The notes under the pieces are model-generated. The model searched no databases. It was not told where the DNA came from and was given only the letters and a program-made list of their open reading frames with translations. The position numbers and the translations under genes were made by a program. Of a stretch of DNA of 64,000 nt, positions 1 through 8,446 are shown piece by piece. Position 1 is the stretch's first letter; each line of letters begins with the position of its first letter. Origin of the DNA: Methylobacterium mesophilicum SR1.6/6 (GTDB lineage Bacteria > Pseudomonadota > Alphaproteobacteria > Rhizobiales > Beijerinckiaceae); contig NZ_CP043538.1 of the NCBI RefSeq assembly GCF_000364445.2, positions 1,743,612-1,807,611 of the forward strand. The letters run 5' to 3'.

Positions 1-606
1 GATCGGTGCCGGACCAACCTTGGTGTCGTCGCGATAGGTCACGTTGCAGGGGGTGTAGAAGCCGATATGGGCGGCGAAGCGGTTCGTGCCCCCATAGGTC
101 GTGCGGAAGCGCTCCGTGGCCGAGTACACGGCCGCGACTGCACCTTTTGAGAAGCCCATGATCGCAATGCGATCGGCCCTGACCCGCGGGTGCGCTGCGA
201 GTACGTCGAGTGCCCGGTAGGCATCGACCATCATGGCCAAAGAGTTGAGCTGCTCCTGATTCTCGATGGTGCTGACGATGCCCCGGCCCGTGAACGTGTC
301 GAGGATGAACGCGCCCACCCCAGCTTCGTTGAGGGTGCGCGCCCAGGCGTCCGGACCGGCGCTGATTCCGCCTGAGCCGTGGACGAGGATCACGACGGGC
401 ACCTTCTGCGGGGCGCCGACCGGAAGCCGGAGTTCGCCACCGAGAACGACTTCGCGCCCAGGCGCGTCAGCACGTAGGAACTCCTCGCCGGTGAGGGTTC
501 GGCTCTTGACGGCGTGGATCTCTATGCGACCAGGAAGTGGCGATCCGGCCTGTGCAGCAGGCGTCAAGGTCACGAGAGCCAGTAGCGTGGCGATCGAAAC
601 GCGCAT
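1..606 (-). CDS. Dienelactone-hydrolase-like alpha/beta hydrolase, exported, 3' end cut by window edge
   Basis: 202 codons are visible from an ATG at 606 to the window edge, with no stop. The N-terminus has a short basic start, a hydrophobic stretch and an AQA-type cleavage site near residue 20, so export is likely. A VHGSGG oxyanion-type motif lies near residues 75-80 and a nucleophile elbow GFSKG at 151-155 (Ser153). Classical dienelactone hydrolases use Cys at this elbow; Ser points to an esterase-type member of the DLH family. The acid and His residues would lie beyond the edge. It is divergent from the regulator at 969. Substrate unknown. Confidence 0.8.
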   Translation of the reverse strand, partial: MRVSIATLLALVTLTPAAQAGSPLPGRIEIHAVKSRTLTGEEFLRADAPGREVVLGGELRLPVGAPQKVPVVILVHGSGGISAGPDAWARTLNEAGVGAFILDTFTGRGIVSTIENQEQLNSLAMMVDAYRALDVLAAHPRVRADRIAIMGFSKGAVAAVYSATERFRTTYGGTNRFAAHIGFYTPCNVTYRDDTKVGPAPI

Positions 607-932
607 CGAGCCTCCCATAACCGTATTCCTGACCAGCTTGGCGCGAACCATGTCGGCGTCAACAAGGCGGGGCTGCGTAGACGTGCCATGCACCTTTGAT
701 TGTACGCGATGCGCGTGGACCGGCTCGGCGCTGAGGAGCGGATGATGAACTCGACTCACGTCGTATCAGTGCGGCCGCATCACCGAAGTTGATCGCCATG
801 GGCGGCGTGGAGGCACGGCGTTCCATGAGTCCAGCCGATGCCGGTCGGAAGCCCGAAGCGCCACCGCGGCTATAACCGACCGTCTCGACTCAGCTCGGAT
901 CTCATCGACCGGGCAACGCATAGAAATCTCGC
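607..932. other. Intergenic region without a convincing gene
   Basis: This stretch between the hydrolase start and the regulator promoter shows no ORF with protein-like composition on either strand. A short piece around 685-700 (GCACCTTTGATTGTACG) resembles one end of the dispersed repeat found at 4-12 kb. Promoters for the hydrolase presumably lie here, but I cannot place them with confidence. Confidence 0.4.
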
Positions 933-961
933 TTGACAGCGACTTCAAAGCAGACTGTAAT
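933..961 (+). promoter_or_regulatory. Sigma-70-type promoter for the regulator gene; predicts a leaderless mRNA
   Basis: A perfect -35 hexamer TTGACA at 933-938 is followed after 17 bp by TGTAAT at 956-961, which matches the -10 consensus at five of six positions. Transcription would start about 7 bp downstream, at 968-969, exactly at the A of the ATG at 969. No Shine-Dalgarno sequence precedes that ATG. A leaderless transcript is therefore inferred. Confidence 0.65.
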
Positions 962-980
962 TTCTGTCATGACAGAAATT
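959..980. promoter_or_regulatory. Perfect 22-bp palindrome, probable autoregulatory operator
   Basis: Positions 959-980 read identically on both strands (half-site AATTTCTGTCA). The centre falls between 969 and 970, inside the start codon, and the left arm covers the last bases of the -10 box. Dimeric MarR/GbsR-type regulators commonly bind such palindromes and repress their own gene, so autorepression by steric block of RNA polymerase is the likely role. Confidence 0.7.
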
Positions 981-1526
981 TCAGATAGATCGAATATTCT
1001 TCCCACCGCGGTCGAGCGCTTCGTGCTGCACTGGGGCGATCTGGGCGGTCAGTGGGGCGTCAACCGCTCGGTCGCGCAGATCCACGCGCTGCTCTACCTG
1101 TCCGAGCGACCGCTCACCGCCGAGGATATCGCCGGAACGCTCGGCATCGCGCGCTCGAACGTCTCAACCTCGCTGCGGGAGCTGCTCGGCTGGAACCTGA
1201 TCCGCCGCGTCCCGGTGATGGGTGAGCGCCGCGACCACTATGTCGCCGAGACCGACCTCTGGGAGATGGTCACGCGCATCGCCGCCGGCCGCAAGGAACG
1301 CGAGATTGATCCCGCCATCGCGGCCCTGCGCGCCTGCGTCGCCGAGGCAGATGCCGATCCGGCTCTTGGGGCGGTCGCCAAGCGGCGCCTGCGCGCGATG
1401 CTCGATTTTACCGAGACGATGGAGCGCTGGTACGGCCAGATGCTCAACGTGCCCCGGGGCACCCTGGCCAAGCTGATCCGGCTGGGCGGCCGGATCGTGA
1501 AGTTCCTGCCTGCCAAGACCGAATGA
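969..1526 (+). CDS. GbsR/MarR-type winged-helix transcriptional regulator
   Basis: 185 aa. A winged-helix domain is evident: a helix around AQIHALLYL, a recognition-helix segment around LGIARSNVSTSLREL and a wing containing VMGERRDHY. A helical C-terminal half fits the GbsR subgroup rather than plain MarR. A TTG 36 bp upstream in frame is part of the -35 box, so the ATG at 969 is preferred. It is the first gene of a probable three-gene operon with the two DUF4166 genes and likely controls them and itself through the palindrome at 959-980. The ligand is unknown. Confidence 0.85.
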   Translation: MTEISDRSNILPTAVERFVLHWGDLGGQWGVNRSVAQIHALLYLSERPLTAEDIAGTLGIARSNVSTSLRELLGWNLIRRVPVMGERRDHYVAETDLWEMVTRIAAGRKEREIDPAIAALRACVAEADADPALGAVAKRRLRAMLDFTETMERWYGQMLNVPRGTLAKLIRLGGRIVKFLPAKTE

Positions 1527-1553
1527 CGATCTGAAGATCGTGACCAGAGAGCC

Positions 1554-2303
1554 GTGAAGATCGGGGAGGCCCAGGTGACCGCGAGGGACGGCGTCCGTCG
1601 AGCCGATGCAGAACCATCGCGTGAACTCCGCCCCGCGCGGCCGCTGGACGGAGCGGGCGACCTCCTCGACCTGCGCTTCCGGGCGCTTATCCCGGAGCAC
1701 GACTGGGCGAGCCTGTCGCCGGCGGTGCGACACCGTTTCGGCAAGCGGCTCGCGCAGGGAGCGAGCGCGGTCTATGTCGGCCACATCGTCGCGATGCACG
1801 TCAGCCGCCTCGGCTGGCTCGTGGCGCAGGCCACGCGCCTTGTCGGCAGCCCGCTGCCTCTGGAACGCGAGACCGGCCGTGCCGGCGTGGTCACCGTCAC
1901 CGAGGACCCGGACGGCGGCGGTCAGATCTGGACGCGGCTGTACGCCCGCGCCACCGGCTTTCCGCAGGTGATCCACTCGGCCAAGCGCTTCGCCGGTCCC
2001 ACCGGGTTGGAGGAACATGTCGGTGCCGGTGTCGGCATGACGCTCACGGTCGCGGTTGCGGATCAGGCGCTGGTGTTTCGCAGCCATCGCTACTTCGTCG
2101 ACTGCCTCGGGCGCCGACTGCACCTGCCGGACTGGCTCACACCCGGTGCGCTCACCGTCACCCATGCCGATGCTGGCGCGAACGCGACGGCGGGCGCCTT
2201 TCGCTTCATCCTCGACATCGAACACCCTTGGTTTGGGCGGCTGATCCGGCAGGAAGCGGTCTTCCAGGATGCCGAACCGGCCGCGCAGGACGGGGCGACG
2301 TGA
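1554..2303 (+). CDS. DUF4166 domain-containing protein
   Basis: 249 aa, 27 bp after the regulator. The sequence from about residue 60 (YVGHIVAMHVSRLGWLVAQ onward, then RETGRAGVVTV and a beta-rich tail ending near ILDIEHPWFGRLIRQEA) matches the plan of DUF4166 proteins, whose function is not established. No signal peptide or membrane segment is evident. Its stop overlaps the GTG start of the next gene by four bases, which implies translational coupling. That next gene carries its own DUF4166 domain. Start at ATG 1554; a shorter form cannot be excluded. Confidence 0.75.
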   Translation: MKIGEAQVTARDGVRRADAEPSRELRPARPLDGAGDLLDLRFRALIPEHDWASLSPAVRHRFGKRLAQGASAVYVGHIVAMHVSRLGWLVAQATRLVGSPLPLERETGRAGVVTVTEDPDGGGQIWTRLYARATGFPQVIHSAKRFAGPTGLEEHVGAGVGMTLTVAVADQALVFRSHRYFVDCLGRRLHLPDWLTPGALTVTHADAGANATAGAFRFILDIEHPWFGRLIRQEAVFQDAEPAAQDGAT

Positions 2304-3976
2304 GCACGATCCTGGTGCTCGGCGGGTACGGCGGCTTCGGTGCCCGCCTGTCGCGTCGGCTCGCAGCCGCCGGTCACGATGTGGTCGTCGCCGGTCGTCG
2401 CCTCGCCAGCGCAGAGGCATTCTGCGCGGCCCATCCCCGATGCCGTCCCCTCCAGGCCGACCGCAACGATGCCGTCGCGCCGATGCTGGACCGCGTCCGC
2501 CCTGACCTCGTGATCGATGCCGCCGGCCCCTTCCAGGGGAGCGGCTATGATCTGCCCCGAGCCTGTATCGCCGCGGCCATCCCTTACCTCGATCTCGCGG
2601 ATGGCCGAGCGTTCGTGACCGGCATCGGCCAGCTCGACGCTTTCGCGCGCGCGGCCGGGGTCACGATCCTGGCTGGTGCCTCGAGCGTCCCGGCCCTGTC
2701 CGGTGCCGTCGTCCGGCGCTTGGCGCAGGGGATTGATGCAGTGACCGCCGTCGAGATCGCGATCAGCGCCTCGAACCGTGCGACGGCCGGTACGTCGGTC
2801 GCCGCCGCCATCCTTAGCTACGTGGGCAAGCCGATCCGGCTATGGCGCGGGCAGCGCTGGTCTGAGGGTGTCGGTTGGCAGGAGCTGCGGCATGAGCGCT
2901 TTGCCATGTCTGACGGTTCCTCGCTCGGCCGCCGCTGGCTGGCCCTGGCAGACGTCCCGGACCTCGATCTCCTGCCCGCTCGGCTCCCGGGCCGCCCGGC
3001 GGTCAGCTTCAGGGCCGGCACCGAGCTGGCTCTGCAGACGATCGGCCTCTGGTGCGCGAGCTGGCCGGTGCGCTGGGGCTGGCTGTCCTCGCTGCAGGGG
3101 CTCGCGCGCTGGCTTCTCCTGGCACAGCGGCTGACCGCGCGCTGGGGATCGGATCGATCGGGCATGATCGTCCGGCTGTTCGGCTTGGCCGACGGGCGCC
3201 GCATCGAACGATGCTGGACCCTCGTCGCGGCCGACGGTCACGGCCCGGAAATCCCGGTGCTGCCGGCGGCAATTCTGGCCGAGCGGATCCTATCTGGTTC
3301 AACCACACCCGGCGCCCGCGACGCCGGGACTGGGCTCGATCTCATCGACTTCGAGCCGAGCTTCGCGGGCCTGTCGATCCACCACGAAGTACGAGAGGCG
3401 GTCGAAGGCGATGCGCTCTACGCGCGCATCATGGGTAGTTGTTTTGCTAAGCTCGCCCCAAGCGTGGCCGGCCTGCACGGTGTGCTAAGCGATGCAGGTG
3501 TCCAAGGCCGCGCCGTCGTGAGGCGTGGTCGTCATCCGGTTGCGCGAGCCTTCGCCGCGCTCCTCGGACTGCCGGCCGCGGGCGAGCACGTCCTGCACGT
3601 CGGCTTTATCGAGCGGCATGGGGTGGAACGCTGGACGCGCGCGTTTTCCGGGCGGCGGTTCACGAGCGAGTTCTCTGAGGAGGATGGCTGCGTGGTGGAG
3701 CGGTTCGGCCCGCTTCGGTTTCGGTTCAAGCTCGTGAACGAGGGCGATGGCCTGCGCATGGTAATGCACAGCTGGTCTGCTGCGCGGCTGTCGTTGCCGC
3801 TGGCCTTCGCGCCTCGCGTCTCAGCCCGCGAGTGGGATGAGGCGGGGCTGTTTCGCTTCGACGTTTCCATCGCCTTACCGCTGATTGGGCTGGTGGTGCA
3901 CTATCAGGGCTGGTTAGACATCGACGGTAGCCGGGGCCAACAATCCCGCTCCGCGCCAGGAGCGGACATCAGCTGA
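2300..3976 (+). CDS. Saccharopine dehydrogenase-like NAD(P)-binding protein fused to a C-terminal DUF4166 domain
   Basis: 558 aa from a GTG that overlaps the previous stop (GTGA). The N-terminus begins TILVLGGYGGFGARLSRRL, a Rossmann dinucleotide-binding fold with GxGGxG-like glycines, followed by the saccharopine-dehydrogenase-type substrate domain to about residue 370. From about residue 385 there is a second module (YARIMGSCFAKL ... GLVVHYQGWLDI) with DUF4166 features. An upstream in-frame start at 2228 would lie inside the previous gene and adds low-complexity residues, so I reject it. Likely an oxidoreductase acting on an unknown, possibly lipidic substrate together with the upstream DUF4166 protein. 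Confidence 0.8.
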   Translation: MSTILVLGGYGGFGARLSRRLAAAGHDVVVAGRRLASAEAFCAAHPRCRPLQADRNDAVAPMLDRVRPDLVIDAAGPFQGSGYDLPRACIAAAIPYLDLADGRAFVTGIGQLDAFARAAGVTILAGASSVPALSGAVVRRLAQGIDAVTAVEIAISASNRATAGTSVAAAILSYVGKPIRLWRGQRWSEGVGWQELRHERFAMSDGSSLGRRWLALADVPDLDLLPARLPGRPAVSFRAGTELALQTIGLWCASWPVRWGWLSSLQGLARWLLLAQRLTARWGSDRSGMIVRLFGLADGRRIERCWTLVAADGHGPEIPVLPAAILAERILSGSTTPGARDAGTGLDLIDFEPSFAGLSIHHEVREAVEGDALYARIMGSCFAKLAPSVAGLHGVLSDAGVQGRAVVRRGRHPVARAFAALLGLPAAGEHVLHVGFIERHGVERWTRAFSGRRFTSEFSEEDGCVVERFGPLRFRFKLVNEGDGLRMVMHSWSAARLSLPLAFAPRVSAREWDEAGLFRFDVSIALPLIGLVVHYQGWLDIDGSRGQQSRSAPGADIS

Positions 3977-4304
3977 CCGCCCGGTAGCAGACATTCAGTT
4001 TCAGGTGACCGTCCGTCCGGTGTCGACCCCAAGAAGACCCTCGGGATGTCTGCTCCGTGGCATTCCGGCTTGCCGGTCTGCTATGCTTGGTTCGGTTGAG
4101 AAAGTTCGCTTTGGATGGTCTCAGTGGGCATCCAAAGCAGACCGATGGCCGGGGTTCGCCTGGACCATACCCAAACCGAACCATGCTGGCCGGCGGCTAT
4201 GGATGGCGTTCTGCCTGCCCGCTTTCGCTCCGCAATTCACCAAGGCGGACCTTGTCTCACCCCTGCGCTTAGATAGATTGCCCATCAGTGGGAGGATCCG
4301 CTCA
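3977..4304. repeat. Intergenic region with a copy of the dispersed repeat family
   Basis: No gene. From about 4107 to 4200 it holds paired boxes typical of the family spread over 4-12 kb: GGCATCCAAAGCAGACCGA on the plus strand and, read on the minus strand, CATGGTTCGGTTTGGGTATG. The latter recurs in the minus orientation at 10086-10110. A GGAGGA ribosome-binding site at 4291-4296 serves the following gene. Confidence 0.5.
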
Positions 4305-5291
4305 GTGCAAAGAGCTTTCGCGATCAAAAGGCGAGATGTCCTAATCGGTCTCGCGGGATCGATCCTGCCAACCTATAGCATAGCACAACAAACAAAGATT
4401 TGGCATGTCGGAATTCTAGCTGCCCCGGCTGTCACAGGAAATACTATTGTCTTAGGGCTGATCAGAGCATTTAAATCAGAACTGAGTGCCTTCGGGTACG
4501 AAGAGGGGCGAAATCTTAAGCTGACTATAATTTCTGCTGATGGTTATTATGAGCGGCTGCCAGCTCTTGCAAAGGATTTAGTCGGAGCTAATCCCGATGT
4601 CATTGTTGCAATGACAACTCCCGCTATAGCCGCGGCGCAGAAGGAAACGACACGCATACCAATCATAATGACGCCAGCTACAGATCCTATTAAAGCGGGT
4701 TTTATCAGCAGCTTGGCCAAGCCTGGGGGTAACATCACTGGTTTGGCCAATATGTACCCGGATTTAACAGCTAAATCATTCGAAATAATCCAACAGCTTT
4801 TGCCAGAGGTATTTCGTGTCGGTATTGTCACATCGAACAATCCCTCACATGCTGACATCCTGGCCGATGCAGTAAAAATATCAAATCAGCTGCAGATCGA
4901 GCTTACACATCTTCACGCGGCAACACCTGACGATGTAGATTTGGCTTTCGATCTTGCGGTTGAAAAGAAATGTCAAATAATCCTGGTCATAGCAGATCCT
5001 ACTCGCCCCGCGATTTTAGCTGCTGCCGAACGGATCAAAATACCGACATTGTACCAGCAGACGGGATATGTTCGGCTCGGTGGTTTGATCAGCTATGGTC
5101 CGGAATTACTAGACTTATTTCGAAGAGCTGCATACTATGCAGATAGGATATTAAAGGGTCACAATCCAGGAGAAATTCCAGTCGAGCAGCCCACGAAACT
5201 GAGACTTACTATAAATATGAAAACAGCAGGGGTGTTAAATTTAAATATCAGCCCGAACCTGCTCGCAAGAGCCGACGAAATCATTGATTGA
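4305..5291 (+). CDS. ABC transporter substrate-binding protein, TrpX-like family (first of three)
   Basis: 328 aa. The GTG at 4305 has GGAGGA eight bases upstream; longer in-frame starts run through repeat sequence. The N-terminus carries a twin-arginine-like RRDVLIG at about residues 9-15 followed by a hydrophobic stretch, so it should be periplasmic. The family pattern is clear: WHVGILAAP, then NPDVIVAMTTPAIAAAQ, then IPIIMTPATDPIKAGF, SLAKPGGNITGL and the C-terminal LSYGP-like ISYGPELLDLFRRAA. The gene is visibly more AT-rich than its surroundings. No permease or ATPase gene adjoins, so it is an orphan binding protein. The ligand is unknown; relatives bind aromatic amino acids or are uncharacterised. 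Confidence 0.85.
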   Translation: MQRAFAIKRRDVLIGLAGSILPTYSIAQQTKIWHVGILAAPAVTGNTIVLGLIRAFKSELSAFGYEEGRNLKLTIISADGYYERLPALAKDLVGANPDVIVAMTTPAIAAAQKETTRIPIIMTPATDPIKAGFISSLAKPGGNITGLANMYPDLTAKSFEIIQQLLPEVFRVGIVTSNNPSHADILADAVKISNQLQIELTHLHAATPDDVDLAFDLAVEKKCQIILVIADPTRPAILAAAERIKIPTLYQQTGYVRLGGLISYGPELLDLFRRAAYYADRILKGHNPGEIPVEQPTKLRLTINMKTAGVLNLNISPNLLARADEIID

Positions 5292-5635
5292 TAACTTTCT
5301 GTTCGGAATTTTACATAATTGCCGAATTTCCAATGAGTGTCTGTTATTGGGAGGCAGCGAAGTATGCTCGCATGACCAGCTTGGGGCGGAAGGAGCCACG
5401 AGCACCAGTCTGAGAAAGGTGCACTCTAAGCGAACCGACCTTCACAGCCGCTCTCGACCCTCTTGAGACGTTGGCCTGAGGTAACCGACTTGTCGGGAGT
5501 TAGCAGATAGCGAGCTTCGTCTGACTGCCCGCATCTGCGGGTGGCTTGACGAGATCAAGGCTGCCCACGAGCATCAACGCTGCATCGAACCTTGGCATAG
5601 CTTCTCGCCTATGCCCGTGCTGGCGAGGTGACCGG
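5292..5635. repeat. Intergenic region with a short repeat-family end
   Basis: No convincing gene. At about 5415-5447 the sequence GGTGCACTCTAAGCGAACC matches the end box of the dispersed family (compare the minus strand at 8183-8203 and 9595-9613). The promoter of the next binding-protein gene should lie within the last 150 bp. Confidence 0.4.
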
Positions 5636-6667
5636 ATGCATCGGACGCGCATGTGCCGACAGCGGGAAAACGGGAGCGGCGGGAGCAGGCGCTGGGCCAT
5701 CCTGACATTGCTCAGCATGGCGCCGCTTGTTGCGCCAAGCGCGTCGTCCCAGACGCGGACCGCTCGGAAGATCGGCGTTCTCTGGCACGCAGCGACCCCT
5801 GAAGACGAAGCCATCTATGCCGCTCCACTGAGGAAGGGCTTCTCGGATTTGGGTTACGTTGAGAACCGCGATTTTCAGCTCATCGAAACTTATGCCGCAG
5901 AGAAATACGAGCGGTTCACTGCTAACGCGAGAATGTTGGTCGATCAAAATGTCGATGTCATCGTAGCGGTGACTGGACCTGCGGCGACAGCTGCTCAAAG
6001 CGTCACTACGACCACGCCGATTGTATTTCTAGTTGTTCCTGATCCGGTCGGCCGCAAATTCGCGCAAAGTCTATCACGCCCTGGTGGAAACCTGACGGGC
6101 CTCTCAACTGTGGCCGTCGATCTCAGCTCGAAGCGTCTTGAGCAGTTGAAAGCGGCGATACCGAGCCTGTCGCGCATCAGTTTGTTTGTGATCCCTAAGG
6201 ACGCGTCGATGAGCCGTTCTGTAGAAGCGCAGACCCGGTCGATTGCAGCCAAAATAAATGTCGAGCTTGAGGTCGATCAGATCAACACTCCGGAAGAACT
6301 CGACGGCGCATTTTCAAGCGTTCGCCGCCGCGGTATACCGGCTGTGATACTTATGCAGGATCCGCTATTCTTCAACGAGCGCCAGCAGATCGCCAAGCTC
6401 GGCCTCTCCAATCATGTCGCGACGATGGTGGCGAACGGACTTATGGTACGAGACGGATGCCTGATGTCCTATGGCCCGAATTTTCCAGCGCAGTTTCGAC
6501 GAGCCGCATCCTTTGTAGACAAGATCCTTAAGGGTCAAAGCCCATCCGAGATACCAATAGAAGAGCCCGCACGAATTGAGCTTGTTTTGAACTTCAAGAC
6601 AGCCAATACGCTCGGCTTAACGATCCCTGACGCCCTCCTAACCCAGGCGGACGAGGTGATCGAATAG
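5636..6667 (+). CDS. ABC transporter substrate-binding protein, TrpX-like family (second of three)
   Basis: 343 aa. The ATG at 5636 has GAGGTG five bases upstream. A basic N-terminus and hydrophobic segment (WAILTLLSMAPLV) ending at SASSQ indicate export. Family landmarks are present in order: RKIGVLWHAATP, LVDQNVDVIVAVTGPAA, TPIVFLVVPDPVG, SLSRPGGNLTGLS and a C-terminal LMSYGPNFPAQFRRAA, followed by IPIEEPARIELVLNFKTA. Composition is closer to the host than in the copies on either side. No transporter partners adjoin. Tandem placement with two paralogues suggests an expanded sensor or uptake set. Confidence 0.87.
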   Translation: MHRTRMCRQRENGSGGSRRWAILTLLSMAPLVAPSASSQTRTARKIGVLWHAATPEDEAIYAAPLRKGFSDLGYVENRDFQLIETYAAEKYERFTANARMLVDQNVDVIVAVTGPAATAAQSVTTTTPIVFLVVPDPVGRKFAQSLSRPGGNLTGLSTVAVDLSSKRLEQLKAAIPSLSRISLFVIPKDASMSRSVEAQTRSIAAKINVELEVDQINTPEELDGAFSSVRRRGIPAVILMQDPLFFNERQQIAKLGLSNHVATMVANGLMVRDGCLMSYGPNFPAQFRRAASFVDKILKGQSPSEIPIEEPARIELVLNFKTANTLGLTIPDALLTQADEVIE

Positions 6668-6716
6668 GTATCCGTGAAATCGAGTTTCAATTAGCGGCTT
6701 TCCACCCAAATCAACC

Positions 6717-6755
6717 GATCTGCGTGGTCCGTTTCGGGTGCACCTTTAACGCACC
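6717..6755 (+). repeat. Dispersed repeat box
   Basis: CCGATCTGCGTGGTCCGTTT at 6717-6736 followed by CGGGTGCACCTTTAACG reproduces the family's two boxes (compare CCGATCAGATTGGTCCGGTT at 9547). It sits in the short space between two convergent genes. Confidence 0.45.
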
Positions 6756-6792
6756 GCCGACCGCTGCGGATCAGCTTGACTTGCTTCGTAAA

Positions 6793-7452
6793 TCATCCGG
6801 CATAGGCGAAATAAACTTTACCTCGGGTGGGGTCGATGATCGTCACGCTCCCGCCCCGTCCAAAGGAATAGAACGAACCTTCCGATTGGATCGCCTGATC
6901 GACCTCATCGGTACGCTCCTTCTCGATTGGGATCGTAAAGCCGTACTTCTCAAGGAATTCATTTATCGACGGCGGGTGTTGCTCGGGCCGCCGCACCGAC
7001 ATCATCTGCGGGTCGTGGTCGTAGGGATGCCATGTCCGAATGGCATTGCCGCCGCCGCGATCCTCGACAGGTGTCCGACGCCACTCCCCGCTCATCGGGG
7101 CCAACATTTCGCCCAGTCGGCTACCCTGCTTCCTCGCCCAGAGCGCACTGGCATCGGTCAGGCGGTAGATGATGAAGCCGGTTTCGTTATCGCCGGGCGA
7201 CCCGAGAAAGCCCCAGGTATCCTTCGCGAGACCCCAGGCATTTTCCAGCCGGTACTCGACAGAGGCGGCGACAAGCGGGCTCGGAACGTGCGGCGTGGGG
7301 TAGTCCTGCCGCCAAAGGCTGTGCGTTGCGGCAGGGGCTATCGCGACCGCCCAGATGATCCACCCCCACAGGATGCAGACAATCGATGCCCCGAGCGCCT
7401 TCAAGAATAGCGCTGCGACCTCCCTTACCGTGTCCCGATTTAGGCTTTGCAT
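6793..7452 (-). CDS. Hypothetical membrane-anchored protein
   Basis: 219 aa on the minus strand. One strong transmembrane segment lies near residues 20-42 (ASIVCILWGWIIWAVAIAPA), followed by a long polar domain, probably periplasmic. The C-terminus has a beta-rich motif GSVTIIDPTRGKVYFAYAG. The antisense frame over the same bases is long but arginine/proline-biased and starts in the repeat box, so I take the minus strand as coding. I do not recognise the family. It is convergent with the binding protein at 5636. Confidence 0.6.
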   Translation of the reverse strand: MQSLNRDTVREVAALFLKALGASIVCILWGWIIWAVAIAPAATHSLWRQDYPTPHVPSPLVAASVEYRLENAWGLAKDTWGFLGSPGDNETGFIIYRLTDASALWARKQGSRLGEMLAPMSGEWRRTPVEDRGGGNAIRTWHPYDHDPQMMSVRRPEQHPPSINEFLEKYGFTIPIEKERTDEVDQAIQSEGSFYSFGRGGSVTIIDPTRGKVYFAYAG

Positions 7453-7583
7453 AGGAGGAATTTACGCCAGGATGTGCCAGTGTGATCACGCCAACGCACA
7501 GACAATCAGGTTATGCTCTAATACCTCGCAAAAGCCTTAGCTGACATTTGGCACAAATTAGCGCCAGCATCCGGAGAAGCGGT

Positions 7584-8045
7584 ATGGGTCGCATATTTCG
7601 AGGCTATACCTACATGGTTTTTTGGGCTGCTGCGATCTTTTGCTTGACCCCAACCAAGCGTGATTTAGTCGAATACAATATTTTTTCAATAATTCTAGGG
7701 CTGCCATTTTATTTTGTAACAATATGGTTTGTGGTGCTAGTGCCGTCATTTATAGCAATCATTATATCCGAAAGATTTTTGGTCAGGGGTAAGTCATACT
7801 ATTTTTTAGTAAACGCGTCGATTTCCACTGTAATTGCTTTTCAGTCGTTCATGCGCTTCAAAGGCGGATTTAGTTTCTCCAGGGAAAATATATTTAATCT
7901 TGGATATATAGAAGTTATATTTCCAATTATATTTTCTGGAACTTCGTCTGCACTGGCTTACTGGTACATATCGGGACAGTATGCCGGATTAGGTGAGGAA
8001 GAATACAAGCGACGCCGTGCGATACAAACAGCAGAACTCCCATAG
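7584..8045 (+). CDS. Small AT-rich multi-pass membrane protein of unknown function
   Basis: 153 aa from ATG 7584, with GGAGA six bases upstream; an in-frame start at 7548 has no such site. Three or four hydrophobic segments are visible: residues around YMVFWAAAIFCLT, IILGLPFYFVTIWFVVLVPSF, FLVNASISTVIAF and VIFPIIFSGTSSALAYWYI, followed by a charged tail (EEEYKRRRA). Base composition is much more AT-rich than the neighbours, like the binding-protein genes at 4305 and 8447. This suggests acquisition from the same foreign source. Confidence 0.65.
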   Translation: MGRIFRGYTYMVFWAAAIFCLTPTKRDLVEYNIFSIILGLPFYFVTIWFVVLVPSFIAIIISERFLVRGKSYYFLVNASISTVIAFQSFMRFKGGFSFSRENIFNLGYIEVIFPIIFSGTSSALAYWYISGQYAGLGEEEYKRRRAIQTAELP

Positions 8046-8446
8046 TAGAATGGTTACCATGCGCACTTCGCCTGAAGCGGATGTCCTGAGCTGTGATTTG
8101 GCACGGGCGCTGAAGGCACGTGAATAGCCGATCAGTTGGTTCCGTTTGGGTATGCGGGTGAAGACCGGCGTTGCTGGTTCGCTAGGAGTGCACCTTTGAC
8201 GAACTGGGGTTTGCAGCCACTTTCGTCCTCACGCCGCCCGACGCCCGCCTTCCGACGAGGGCCTTCGGTCGAAAGCTGCCTCCGCTGTTTACCGCGTCGT
8301 GACAAAGCTTCTAATCCAAACCGCAGACCCTCCGCTTGATAAAGTGGCCAGCACAAGCTACCCCTTCCATACCATTGACTTCAAATAAGTCGACGAGCCT
8401 CAAATCGCTTACTTTCGGCCTTGGCATTGGATAGGGGCATAGAGCG
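8046..8446. repeat. Intergenic region with a repeat-family copy
   Basis: No convincing gene. From about 8122 to 8210 lies AGCCGATCAGTTGGTTCCGT, then TTGGGTATGCGGGTGAAGACC, then GTTCGCTAGGAGTGCACC. This is nearly the same order and spacing as the copy at 9546-9620, so both ends of an approximately 85-bp unit can be recognised. Confidence 0.55.

Noticed and set aside
2228..2299. Upstream start for the saccharopine-reductase/DUF4166 protein
   Set aside because: It would add 24 residues encoded inside the previous gene before the Rossmann motif. The GTG at 2300 gives a normal N-terminus and a four-base coupling overlap.
1164..2420. Minus-strand open frame across the regulator and DUF4166 gene
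   Set aside because: Arg- and Asp-rich antisense shadow. The plus-strand genes have a coupled start/stop arrangement and domain motifs.
6724..7410. Plus-strand open frame opposite the membrane-anchored protein
   Set aside because: It starts inside the dispersed repeat box and lacks a coherent fold; the minus frame has a clear transmembrane segment and protein-like composition.
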